From Planctomycetota bacterium (lineage in GTDB: Bacteria > Planctomycetota > Phycisphaerae > UBA1845): 64,000 nucleotides of DNA. Shown in pieces: positions 8,800 through 17,130 of the stretch. The notes below the pieces were generated by a model. That model saw only the letters and a list, made by a program, of their open reading frames with translations, did not search any database and was not told where the DNA came from. The stretch covers positions 35,358-99,357 of the forward strand of contig JACQXM010000063.1 of NCBI GenBank assembly GCA_016208685.1, written 5' to 3'. Within the stretch, counting starts at the first letter, position 1, and each line of letters begins with the position of its first letter. The translations under genes were made by a program, and so were the position numbers.

Positions 8800-9093
8800 C
8801 TACATGCCCATGGGTCGCGTGGTGCGCACCCAACGGGCGAGCGTCTGCCGGACGGCGTGCACCGGCGTGGCCGAACCCCGCCCGCCGCCGAGGGCGGAAT
8901 CCACGATGCCCGCGGCGATGCGTGCCTCCGGTCCGCTGGCGAGCCCGGTGCTCGCGAAGTCGGCGTCGAGATCGTGGCCGGAGACCCGCGCAAGCGTCCG
9001 CATGCGGAACAGCACGGCTCCAGTGTCGTGAGCTTTCAGTTGCAGTTCGTTTCTCAGGTACCGGGCGACTCGTGCCTCGACGATCGAATCCAT
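8800..9093 (-). CDS. Small protein of unknown function, first gene of the sheath locus
   Basis: The ATG at 9093 has an ideal AAAGGAGG upstream. The product has 97 residues, no signal peptide and no membrane helix; it is helix-rich and basic at the C-terminus (QTLARWVRTTRP). I do not recognise a family. It is co-directional with the TssBC fusion, which begins 173 bp downstream, and a good promoter lies about 70 bp upstream, so the two probably form one transcription unit. By position it could be an accessory of the sheath (cap, chaperone or adaptor), but nothing in its sequence shows this. Confidence 0.7.
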   Translation of the reverse strand: MDSIVEARVARYLRNELQLKAHDTGAVLFRMRTLARVSGHDLDADFASTGLASGPEARIAAGIVDSALGGGRGSATPVHAVRQTLARWVRTTRPMGM

Positions 9094-9162
9094 GGGCGCC
9101 TCCTTTATGTCGCAACGTGCGGCCGGCGCGGTCTCATTTCCGCGCCGCGCCTGCGGTTCTCG

Positions 9163-9192
9163 ATTATACCCAGGAACCGTACCGGACACCAA
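9163..9192 (-). promoter_or_regulatory. Sigma-70-type promoter for the sheath locus
   Basis: Read on the minus strand: TTGGTG (9192-9187), an 18-bp spacer, then TATAAT (9168-9163), a perfect -10. Initiation would fall near 9156, giving a leader of about 63 nt that includes the AAAGGAGG of the 97-residue gene. Confidence 0.6.
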
Positions 9193-9246
9193 ACCATGGC
9201 CGCCCGGTCCGGGGGAGCAGGGGAGCGCGTGACCGGAGACCCCCTC

Positions 9247-10464
9247 CTACGCTTCGGACCGGGCCTTGGCCCCGAGATTCAGGAACAACTCCACCTCGTC
9301 GTCAGTCATGTCGACGCCGCGCCGGGCCATGACACGCGTGGCGACGTCCAGCAGGCGGTCGGCGTCGCCGGCGCGAACCCCTTCGTCGGTCACCCAGGCG
9401 AACGCCGGAACGGTCCTCGGAATCACATGCGACGTGGCCACCATCGCCGAGAAACCGATCATCGCTCCCGTGGGGATGGTGGCGTTGATGCCCAGCTTGA
9501 CGAAGTCCGCGATGACCGCCCCAAAGAACGTCTGGCCGGTGTTCACGTCACCGCCTCGGAGCGTAACGTGAACTGGTCCGTAGGTGTTCTTCAGGTCGGA
9601 GTTGGTGCTGCCCGCGCCCAGATTAACCCAGCTTCCCACGTAGGAGTGGCCCAGGAAGCCGTGGTGGTGTTTGTTCGAGTAGCCAAGGATTACGCACCCG
9701 TGCACCTCGCCGCCAATGCGGCAGACGGGGCCGATGGCGTTGCCGCCGTGAAGCCAGGCATGCGGGTTGACCTGCGTGCCGGGTCCGATGTAGATCGGCC
9801 CCTGGATCACCGCGTGGGCTCCCACCGCTACGTTGTGGCTGAGGAACACCGGGCCTGCGGACGCGTCCAGGACGGCCGTAGGGTGGATGCGGCAGGCCTG
9901 GCCGACGTGCAGCCGTTCGCGACATTCCACGACCACCCGCGGGTCCAGCTCCGCTTCCACGCAGGCGTCCCCCGGTTGCCACTCGGTGGTCAGTTCGTTG
10001 CCCAGGTGGGCGATCACATCCCAGGGGAAGCCGATCATACGCCCCGGGGCTGGGATTCGCGGCACGCCATGCAGGGCCTCCTCGCGGCGCGAGCCGTCGA
10101 GCATCACGCCGGGCGATAGCGACGCCGCCAGCCGCGGGTCGCAGACGACGTACGCCACTTCTTCGTTGTTGACCCCCACGCAGGGCGGAGCGGGGAACGC
10201 CGGAGCTGGGTCGGGAAGCCATCGTCCGTTGACCAGGACCGCGGCATCGGGCAGTGGGCGGTTGGCGGGCGCTCCGCAGCGTTGCGACGCCAGGCCCGCC
10301 AGGGCCGGACGAACCCAGACCCCGGCAACCGGCAGCGACAACCGCTGCGCCATGCGATCCAGCACGATGTGTCGCCCGAGGCTGAGCTCGAAGAGCGAAC
10401 GCCAGCACACCAGGGGCAGGAAGTTGCCGACCCGCTCATCCTCAAACAAAACCACCGTGTGCAT
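9247..10464 (-). CDS. Putative sugar nucleotidyltransferase with left-handed beta-helix C-terminus (GlmU-like)
   Basis: Product of 405 residues starting MHTVVLFED at 10464. The N-terminal half resembles the NTP_transf_4 type of nucleotidyltransferase found with GlmU-like proteins (FEDERVGNFLPLVCWRSLFEL, a degenerate start compared with true GlmU). The C-terminal half (about 190-370) is a left-handed beta-helix of hexapeptide repeats (IHPTAVLDASAGPVFL, AVIQGPIYIGPGTQV, GYSNKHHHGFLGHSYVG), as in acyl and uridylyl transferases. The canonical GlmU GGxGTR-type loop is not evident. It probably makes or modifies a nucleotide sugar for envelope glycans; the substrate is unknown. A TATACT hexamer at 10472-10477 ends only 7 bases before the ATG and no ribosome binding site is visible, so the mRNA may be leaderless. 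Confidence 0.8.
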   Translation of the reverse strand: MHTVVLFEDERVGNFLPLVCWRSLFELSLGRHIVLDRMAQRLSLPVAGVWVRPALAGLASQRCGAPANRPLPDAAVLVNGRWLPDPAPAFPAPPCVGVNNEEVAYVVCDPRLAASLSPGVMLDGSRREEALHGVPRIPAPGRMIGFPWDVIAHLGNELTTEWQPGDACVEAELDPRVVVECRERLHVGQACRIHPTAVLDASAGPVFLSHNVAVGAHAVIQGPIYIGPGTQVNPHAWLHGGNAIGPVCRIGGEVHGCVILGYSNKHHHGFLGHSYVGSWVNLGAGSTNSDLKNTYGPVHVTLRGGDVNTGQTFFGAVIADFVKLGINATIPTGAMIGFSAMVATSHVIPRTVPAFAWVTDEGVRAGDADRLLDVATRVMARRGVDMTDDEVELFLNLGAKARSEA

Positions 10465-10547
10465 AGCGCGGAGTATACCCCCGCGGCATTCGGGCTGCAC
10501 GAACGCGCAAGGCAGGAAGCGGCGGGACGGGCAGCATCAGGGAAGCG

Positions 10548-10577
10548 AAAATGGGCCCGTGCACACAGCACGAGCCC
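10548..10577 (-). terminator. Rho-independent-like terminator of the candidate ncRNA
   Basis: GGGCTCGTGC pairs with GCACGGGCCC (10 positions, one mismatch, TGTGT loop) and is followed by ATTTTC on the minus strand. The T-run is short, so termination may be partial. Confidence 0.5.
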
Positions 10578-10790
10578 TTCAGAGAGCGTCCGAACGGAGC
10601 AACCGTCGCAATGCCGACGGGAGCGTGTGGACAGAACCCTTTAACCAAAGTGGGCGGCTTGCGGGGCCCGGACCGCCGACCCAAACGGGCCGGTACGTCG
10701 TTTGGCCGCCGCGCGAAGCATCCCGCGGGTTCTTTATCGGTTCAGCCAATGCTTGCTCCCAACCGAGCATGAAAGCCGCACCGATCAGAC
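10548..10790 (-). ncRNA. Candidate structured small RNA of about 240 nt
   Basis: A gene-free interval (10465-10962) holds on the minus strand an extended -10 promoter, a highly structured segment and a GC-rich hairpin followed by TTTT. Nested long-range complementarities fit a long rod: GGGAGC 10619-10624 with GCTCCC 10755-10760; AGAACCC 10633-10639 with GGGTTCT 10727-10733; GGCGGC 10653-10658 with GCCGCC 10705-10710. Local hairpins add CCAAACG/CGTTTGG (10681-10687 and 10699-10705) and CCGTCG/CGACGG (10603-10608 and 10615-10620). No open frame or ribosome binding site fits the transcript. The rod shape and length recall 6S RNA, but I see no diagnostic sequence and leave it unnamed. It could also be a long leader of the downstream nucleotidyltransferase gene. 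Confidence 0.45.
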
Positions 10791-10796
10791 CGGTTT

Positions 10797-10825
10797 ATTA
10801 TAGCACATGTTCGACCCGCAGGAAA
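10797..10825 (-). promoter_or_regulatory. Extended -10 promoter of the candidate ncRNA
   Basis: Minus strand: TGCTATAAT at 10805-10797 (perfect -10 with the TGn extension). A weak -35 TTTCCT lies at 10825-10820 with 17 bp between. The same GTGCTATAAT string occurs at the acs promoter (63420-63428). Confidence 0.6.
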
Positions 10826-10962
10826 GAAAAACTCACCGATTGCGCGCACAATCCTCACCGCTCCGCACCACGGCGCGCAAACTTCTGAATCGCTGATAGT
10901 TGCACGAACCTGCGGGGCCGCTCCGCGCCCCTTCCGCGCCGCCGGCGTGCGCGCGGCCGCGT

Positions 10963-11367
10963 CTACGGGCACGAGAACGGATCGCGGAACGGGTACACCT
11001 CACCCTGGAACGCCTTTACGATCAGGAAGATGTCCGTGAAGTTGATGACCGCGTTGGGGACCTCGTCATGCACGTCCAACCAGGTGAAGGTCGGCGACGC
11101 TTCGCCCTGGAATTTCTTGATCCCTGCCTGGAAGTCGTTGACGGTCACCAGCCCGTTGGGCGGGGTCCACGTTGGATCGCGGAACTCGCCCACGGTGTCG
11201 CCCCAGAACTTGGGCACGGGCTGCGGGACGGTACTCACCGTCAGCGGCGGGGTAAAGGTAGCGGCGTCCGTCGTGCTACGAATCTCGTACTCGGCGGCGG
11301 GAATGATGGGACAGTCACCGAGATGAACGACCGACTCCGGCCGGCATGCGGTGGACGGGGCCGTCAT
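10963..11367 (-). pseudogene. C-terminal fragment of a large secreted protein (dockerin-like planctomycete tail)
   Basis: A 134-residue open frame starts at an ATG at 11367, with an in-frame stop 13-15 bases upstream and no ribosome binding site or signal peptide. Its content is the tail module common at the very end of giant Phycisphaerae secreted proteins: HLGDCPI...YEIR, then KFWGDTVGEF, PPNGLVTVNDFQAG, DVHDEVPNAVINFTD and FQGEVYPFRDPFSCP. Paired NDF/FTD acidic loops suggest a dockerin-like calcium fold. The rest of the parent protein is missing, so this is probably a gene remnant. It lies 78 bp downstream of the RCC1-type giant gene, which has its own complete ending. Confidence 0.65.
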
Positions 11368-11445
11368 CGAACAAGTGTCTCACACCAGGCTCCCGCGGCG
11401 TCACCCTACGGCCCCTCCGCGGTGGGATGCCCGCAGCTCGCCCCA

Positions 11446-14400
11446 CTACGGCACCGCGCCGAAGGCGATGAGCATCGCCGCCGCGTCGCGCAGGTCGACG
11501 TCGTAGTCCAGATCGAAATCCACACGGTCCCAGCCCGCCTGCACGGGGTCAACGAACGGCCCCAGCAGCCGATCCACGAAACCCGCCGCATCCGAGAGGT
11601 CCACGTCGCGGTCGCCGTCGAGGTCCCCGGGCACGGCCGGCAGCGGCGGCACGATCGGGTCCACCACCACGTATCCCACGCGGATCGCGGTGTCCGTCCC
11701 TTCCGGCCCGCCCACGGTGAGCGACACGGTGTACGCCCCGGGCAGGGTGAAGGTGTGCGCCGGGTCCTGCGCCGAACTGTCGATCACTCCGTCGCTCTCG
11801 AAGTCCCACGCCCAGGCCGTCACGTCGCCGGCGGATTCGTCCTGAAACGCCACGGCAAGCGGCTCGACGCCGGCCGTCAGGTCCGAGGAGAAACGCGCGA
11901 TGAGCGGACTACGGTTCTCGACTACCGTGTCGAAGAAGCTCTCTGTGCCGTCGGCGGCCGCAGCCACCACGAAGTAGTTCCAAAGCTGCCCCATGCCTTG
12001 GGTTACCCAGGCGTGCGGCGTGTCGAACGCGGTCCCGGCCGTGCTACCCAGGAGCGTGAACTTCGGCTCCTCGTCCGGCCGGGCGTAGACGTTGTAATCC
12101 ACAACCGCCGGATCCGGCGACGCGTCCCACGCAATCCGCGCCAGCCCGCTTACCCGCTCGGCGCGGACGCTCGTCGGCGGCGCGATCCCTGATTGCAGGA
12201 CCATCCCCGGCGTCGACGAGTCGTCTAACACGATGCCAAACCGGATGGTGTTGCCGTGGTGGATTCCGCGTAGGCTCGAGCGCTCGGCAATCGCGTTGTG
12301 GACGTACCCAACATCAACGGAAAAGACGTTCCCCGCCAAACCGCCGACCGATACAACGTACTGCCCGTTGGCGAGATCGGCGATTGACACGCCGGCCGTA
12401 CCGCCCACGACCTCGGCTGAGGAGGCCGGGATACCGAGCTCCAACACGCCGGTGTCGGGGTTGATCCCTGTCCCTTGGCCGGCGCCGTCGAAGACATACG
12501 GCTGTGTGAACCCCGTGAATGAGAGGGTGAGCACGCCGCCCGTCTGCGCTTCGGCGGCCTCGTTCGCATCCGGGGCATCCTTGCGGGTCGCCGAACAGGA
12601 AGCAGGGTGGCTCAGAAAGTCGCAAATCTCGTCGGCGTACTCCCGCATAATCGTCGCATGCCCCGTGGACTTCCCATCGGCAATAGATACTCGATCCGCC
12701 AGACCCACCAAAACCGAGTGTCGTGGGACGGTTCCATCGCCGTATGGAAGTTCCAGGGGATCCCCAATCGGCTGTCCGTGCGGGTATTGATCCCCAGAGC
12801 CCCGCAACCCGATCGGGATCTCCGCGACCGTTAGCTCGTCATCCGAAAGGAACAGCTTGGTACGCACTTTGTCTGATCGTTGGTCATCTTCCTTTACAAA
12901 GCGATCTACCTCCGCATCGTGTGCAAGCTGCCAGAGCAGCGACTCTTGGTAGCCCTCACGCTGACGCAGCGATCCGAACGCCACCCCAGAGCTGCTCAAG
13001 AACGGGTAGGTCGGCAGCAGTGCCTCAAGGCCCGGCACGTGGACGTGGACGAACTCAAGCCACTCATCCGAGTCGAGGGATAGCGATGCTCCGTCAAACT
13101 TCTCGTCCACATGCACGCCCCGGTAAACGTTCTCAAGGCTTCGGGCGTAGAATCGATTCGGTGCACACGCGCTCAAATCCAAAATGGACTGATGCGCATC
13201 CGCGATCCTGTCGGCAGTTCTGGCGTCGGCGCCGTCCCAGATGTAGTAGGACACCGCCGAACCGCGGTTGGGCGTCCCGCACATCGCGAAGCGGTCGATG
13301 TCTCCGCGATAACGCCCACTCTGTATGTAGTGGCGGACCAGGACGCCGCCCAAGCTGTGCGCCACGACGCGGACCTTGGGCCACGGCGGGGTGCGACGGT
13401 TCCTGGCCTCGTCGATCGCGGCGATCAGATACGTATCCACCACCGCGTCAACGATCCGCGCCCGCCAATCCCACGGCACGTCAAGTACGGTGAAGTCGGC
13501 GCTTAATGTTCTACGCAACGCCCCCCAGACCGGATTCGAGATGCAGGCGTTTGGATCGTGGAGCTGGAGTTGGCAGCGGTCCGGCAGTGCACTTCCTTGA
13601 ATATAGGGGTATTGGTCCGTCCAGCCCCGATCACTGCTGCCGAGAATTCCTGCGACGAGCAGGACCGGCGGCCTGTCGACGGGTATCAGCACAAGGTCAC
13701 TCAGTTCCACCTGGCCTTCGGATACCGAAACGCAATGGTAAACGGACCGATCCTGGTCGATCTCCGCAAGGAGCCGGTAGGTCGCGGCCGGCAGGCCGTC
13801 AAAGTGGAACGAGCCGGGAAGCAGCCGCGTCGGCGTCGTAACTGAGTCGACAAGTGTTCCGTCCGCGGTAAACAGCGAAACCTCAGCACCATCCCGTGGC
13901 AGGATCCCGGCGCGGACTACTCCTGAGATTCCCCCAGTTCCCGAACCCGCCGGGGAAACGGTGAAGGCATTACTGATTCCCCGGATGCCGCTGGCAAAGG
14001 CATGCAACTGGCTATCGAGTGACGGGCGGTTCAGCACTAGGTTGCCCGACCACATGCCGTTCTGGACGGTGACGTATCGAGGTGAAACGGATGCAGCGGT
14101 ATTGGTGGTCAGATCGACCTGGCCGTTGAAGTTCACTATTGCAGGCGGGCCGTCCCGCGTAGCAGTGGCCGCGACCGCGCGGATGTTCACCCGGATCGGG
14201 TCGCCCACCAGGTAGGGGCCCGCGATGGGGTCAAACTCAAAATGCGTCGGCGAGGCCGCCGGGGTCGTGCCCGCCTGGACCACGGAGACGTCAACGTACG
14301 GCGGCGTGGCGGCCGGGGCGGAAACGCGGACGATTCCCGTCCGCGACCCGGGGTCCGGATTGGCGTCATACGCCACCCAGATCAGCCCGCCGTTGGTCCC

Positions 14401-17130
14401 GCTCGCACCCGCCGTGATCCGCAGCCACGCCCCGCCCTGCGTCACCGCGGCGGACCAGGGCATGGAGCCTCCGCCGAGGTTGGAAACGGAGAAGGAAGCC
14501 GAACCGGCGGTGGCGGTGGGGGCGCGGGCTGGTGGTGATGCCAGGAGCCTCTTCGCGGGGACTGCGCGAATCGCCAGGCTGTGATAGCGACCTGCGGAGA
14601 TCGCCGCGAAGCCGCTGTTCGGCGCGGGGACGTTGGTTTGGCCGTAGTCGTTGTCTCCCCACGCGACGATGGAGCCGTCGGCCTTCAAACCCAGGGTGTG
14701 GAATCCGCCTCCAGTGACTGCGACAAACCCCTCGTTGGGCGAAGGGACGTCCAATTGCCCGTGTGTGTTGTTTCCCCAGCCGTGGACCGAGCCGTCGCTC
14801 TTGAGAGCCATGCTGTGTTCTTTTCCAGCCGAAATAGACATAAACCCCGTGTTCGGTCCGGGGACTTGGTTCTGTCCGATCGTCCCCCACGCCACAATCG
14901 AACCGTCAGATTTCAGTCCCATGACGTGATGGTCGCCCGCGCTTACAGCAATGAAACCGCTGTTGGGAACGGGTACGTTGCCCTGGCCGGAATCGAGCAG
15001 GCCCCAGCCAATGATAGAACCGTCGGCATTCACTGCAAAGTTACTGAAATCGCCCGCGGCCACTGCCACGAATGGCGGCCCGGTTGGAGCGTTGCATTGC
15101 CCAAAGTTTGAAGACCCACACCCCCACGCCACGATGGACCCGTCGGCCTTGAGGCCGAGACTATGGCGTTCGCCTGCCGCAACGGCGATGAAACCAGCAT
15201 TGGGCGCGGGGACGTTGGTTTGACCATGATCGTTGTTTCCCCACGCCACGATCGAACCGTCCGCTTTCAGGCCCAGACCGTGATTCCCGCCCGCGGCAAC
15301 CGCGATAAACCCCGTATTCGGGGCGGGGACGTTGCATTGACCGTACCGGTTGTCTCCCCACGCCACGATCGAACCGTCGGCTTTCAGGCCCAGACCGTGA
15401 TTCCCGCCCGCGGCGACCGCGATGAAACCGGTGTTGGGGACTGGAACGTCCCCCTGGCCGGAGTAGAGGTCTCCCCATGCTACGATCGCCCCGTCAGCCT
15501 TGAGGGCAAGACTATAGTACGCGCCCGCGGCGACCGCGATGACGCCGGTGTTGGGGGCGGGAACCCCGGTTTGCCCGTAGATGTTGTCACCCCATGCCAC
15601 GATCGAGCCGTCGCTCTTCACGCCCAGACTGTGTCGTTCGCCCGCGGAAACGGCGACGAAGTTGGTGTTGGGGACTGGTGCGTTCGCCTGGCCGTGGCTG
15701 TTGTATCCCCACGCCACGATCGAACCGTCGGCTTTCAGGCCCAAACTGTGATACAATCCGCGGGCGACCGCGATAAACCCCGTATTCGGGGCGGGAACGT
15801 CGCATTGACCGAACGAGTTGTCTCCCCACGCCACGATCGAGCCATCGGCCTTAAGGCCCAGACTGTGCGAAAAGCCCGCCGCGACGGCAACGAAATCAGC
15901 GTTGGGCGCGGGGACGGTGGTTTGACCGGAGTCGTCGGATCCCCAAGCCACGATGGAGCCGTCGGCTTTCAAGCCGAGGCTGTGGAACCAACCCGCCGCG
16001 ACGGCAACGAAATCACCGTTGGGCGCGGGGACGGTGGTTTGACCGGAGTCGTCGGATCCCCAAGCCACGATGGAGCCGTCGGCCTTCAGACCGAGACTGT
16101 GTAAGCCCCCCGCCGCGACGGCGACGAAATCCGGATTAGGATCGGGGACGTTGGTCTGACCATAGCCGTTGCTTCCCCATGCCACGATCGAGCCGTCGGC
16201 TCTGAGGCCAAGGCTGTGGGCCCAGCCCTCGGCGACGGCGACGAAGCCAGTGTTCGGCATGGGGACGTTGGTTTGACCGTAGTCGTTGTATCCCCACGCG
16301 ACGATGGAGCCGTCGGCCTTGAGGCCCAGGCTATGGTACCTGCCCGCGGCGACGGCGAGAAAACCCGTGTTCGGCGCGGGGACGCTCGTCTGTCCGTATG
16401 TGTTGTTTCCCCACGCTACGATCGAACCGTCGGCCTTGAGGCCCAGGCTGTGATTCCCGTCCGCGGCGACGGCGACGAACTCCGTGTTCGGCGTAGGGAT
16501 GTTGGTTTGACCGTCGCCGTTTAGCCCCCACGCGACGATCGACCCGTCGGCTTTTAGCCCGAGGCTGTGGTATCCGCCAGCCGCGACAGCGACGAAGCCG
16601 ATGTTCGGCGTAGGGACGTTGGTTTGACCGTCGCCGTTTAGCCCCCACGCCACGATCGAGCCGTCGGCTTTGAGGCCCAAACTGTGGCCCGCGCCCGCGG
16701 CGACGGCGATGAAATCGTCATTGGGCGCGGGGACGTTGTTTTGACCCCAGAAGTTGTATCCCCACGCCACGATCGCCCCATCGGCCTTGAGGCCAAGGCT
16801 GTGATCCCAGCCCCCGGCCACCCCGATGAAGCCCGTGTTGGACGCGGGGACTTTGGACTGACCGTACTGGTTGTCTCCCCACGCGACGATGGAGCCGTCG
16901 GCCTTCAGACCAAGACTGTGGTATCCGCCCGCCGCGACTTGGACAAACCCGGAGCTTAGATCAACGCCGACGACTTGGCTGCCCCAGCCGATAATCGAAC
17001 CTGGAGTTTGAGCGAGGGCGGACGGCGCTGTGCCTATCGCGGCCGAGAGCATGCCCAGCACCGCGCGCGCGCTCGTCGCGTGCGGCATCCATGTGCGAAG
17101 CGCGGGTGGACCCGGAAGGATGTATCGCAT
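11446..17130 (-). CDS. Giant secreted mosaic protein: RCC1-type repeats, BACON-like, lipase-like hydrolase, FN3, PKD, dockerin-like tail
   Basis: I chose the ATG at 17130 (MRYILPG) because AAGGAG lies 9 bases upstream; the product has 1,894 residues. Residues 1-42 form a signal peptide ending SALAQ. Residues about 45-865 hold about 21 RCC1-type repeats of 39 residues (GSIVAWG...GQTNVPAPN...VAVAAG..HSLGLKAD), probably a set of beta-propeller blades. A BACON-like domain lies near 870-963 (GGAWLRITAG, RTGIVRVS), and a CarboxypepD-reg-like strand set near 1065-1145. Near 1147-1500 is an alpha/beta hydrolase with RPPVLLVAGILGS and nucleophile elbow VVAHSLGGVLVRHY, plus GTPNRGSAV, as in lipase/PGAP1-type enzymes. 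FN3 (about 1648-1735), PKD (about 1742-1826, AWAWDFESDG) and a dockerin-like pair of Ca loops (GDLDGDRDVDLSDA; DFDLDYDVDLRDA) end the protein. It is likely extracellular or surface-bound; the substrate is unknown. Confidence 0.85.
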   Translation of the reverse strand: MRYILPGPPALRTWMPHATSARAVLGMLSAAIGTAPSALAQTPGSIIGWGSQVVGVDLSSGFVQVAAGGYHSLGLKADGSIVAWGDNQYGQSKVPASNTGFIGVAGGWDHSLGLKADGAIVAWGYNFWGQNNVPAPNDDFIAVAAGAGHSLGLKADGSIVAWGLNGDGQTNVPTPNIGFVAVAAGGYHSLGLKADGSIVAWGLNGDGQTNIPTPNTEFVAVAADGNHSLGLKADGSIVAWGNNTYGQTSVPAPNTGFLAVAAGRYHSLGLKADGSIVAWGYNDYGQTNVPMPNTGFVAVAEGWAHSLGLRADGSIVAWGSNGYGQTNVPDPNPDFVAVAAGGLHSLGLKADGSIVAWGSDDSGQTTVPAPNGDFVAVAAGWFHSLGLKADGSIVAWGSDDSGQTTVPAPNADFVAVAAGFSHSLGLKADGSIVAWGDNSFGQCDVPAPNTGFIAVARGLYHSLGLKADGSIVAWGYNSHGQANAPVPNTNFVAVSAGERHSLGVKSDGSIVAWGDNIYGQTGVPAPNTGVIAVAAGAYYSLALKADGAIVAWGDLYSGQGDVPVPNTGFIAVAAGGNHGLGLKADGSIVAWGDNRYGQCNVPAPNTGFIAVAAGGNHGLGLKADGSIVAWGNNDHGQTNVPAPNAGFIAVAAGERHSLGLKADGSIVAWGCGSSNFGQCNAPTGPPFVAVAAGDFSNFAVNADGSIIGWGLLDSGQGNVPVPNSGFIAVSAGDHHVMGLKSDGSIVAWGTIGQNQVPGPNTGFMSISAGKEHSMALKSDGSVHGWGNNTHGQLDVPSPNEGFVAVTGGGFHTLGLKADGSIVAWGDNDYGQTNVPAPNSGFAAISAGRYHSLAIRAVPAKRLLASPPARAPTATAGSASFSVSNLGGGSMPWSAAVTQGGAWLRITAGASGTNGGLIWVAYDANPDPGSRTGIVRVSAPAATPPYVDVSVVQAGTTPAASPTHFEFDPIAGPYLVGDPIRVNIRAVAATATRDGPPAIVNFNGQVDLTTNTAASVSPRYVTVQNGMWSGNLVLNRPSLDSQLHAFASGIRGISNAFTVSPAGSGTGGISGVVRAGILPRDGAEVSLFTADGTLVDSVTTPTRLLPGSFHFDGLPAATYRLLAEIDQDRSVYHCVSVSEGQVELSDLVLIPVDRPPVLLVAGILGSSDRGWTDQYPYIQGSALPDRCQLQLHDPNACISNPVWGALRRTLSADFTVLDVPWDWRARIVDAVVDTYLIAAIDEARNRRTPPWPKVRVVAHSLGGVLVRHYIQSGRYRGDIDRFAMCGTPNRGSAVSYYIWDGADARTADRIADAHQSILDLSACAPNRFYARSLENVYRGVHVDEKFDGASLSLDSDEWLEFVHVHVPGLEALLPTYPFLSSSGVAFGSLRQREGYQESLLWQLAHDAEVDRFVKEDDQRSDKVRTKLFLSDDELTVAEIPIGLRGSGDQYPHGQPIGDPLELPYGDGTVPRHSVLVGLADRVSIADGKSTGHATIMREYADEICDFLSHPASCSATRKDAPDANEAAEAQTGGVLTLSFTGFTQPYVFDGAGQGTGINPDTGVLELGIPASSAEVVGGTAGVSIADLANGQYVVSVGGLAGNVFSVDVGYVHNAIAERSSLRGIHHGNTIRFGIVLDDSSTPGMVLQSGIAPPTSVRAERVSGLARIAWDASPDPAVVDYNVYARPDEEPKFTLLGSTAGTAFDTPHAWVTQGMGQLWNYFVVAAAADGTESFFDTVVENRSPLIARFSSDLTAGVEPLAVAFQDESAGDVTAWAWDFESDGVIDSSAQDPAHTFTLPGAYTVSLTVGGPEGTDTAIRVGYVVVDPIVPPLPAVPGDLDGDRDVDLSDAAGFVDRLLGPFVDPVQAGWDRVDFDLDYDVDLRDAAAMLIAFGAVP
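14570..17000 (-). repeat. Tandem 117-bp coding repeats of the RCC1 array
   Basis: About 21 tandem units with a period of 117 bp (39 codons) encode the RCC1-type repeats. Most units have diverged at synonymous sites, but the units that begin at 15901 and 16018 are almost identical over more than 60 bases, which points to recent duplication or gene conversion and to copy-number variability. Confidence 0.85.

Noticed and set aside
10560..10680. RNase P RNA on the plus strand (the string ACAGAACCC resembles the conserved 3' part)
   Set aside because: The conserved 5' landmark (AGGAAAGTCC) is absent upstream, and the promoter and terminator evidence points to the minus strand.
14570..17000. Regular 117-bp repeats as a CRISPR or satellite array
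   Set aside because: The period is a multiple of three, the frame stays open throughout, and the units encode a known repeat type (RCC1).
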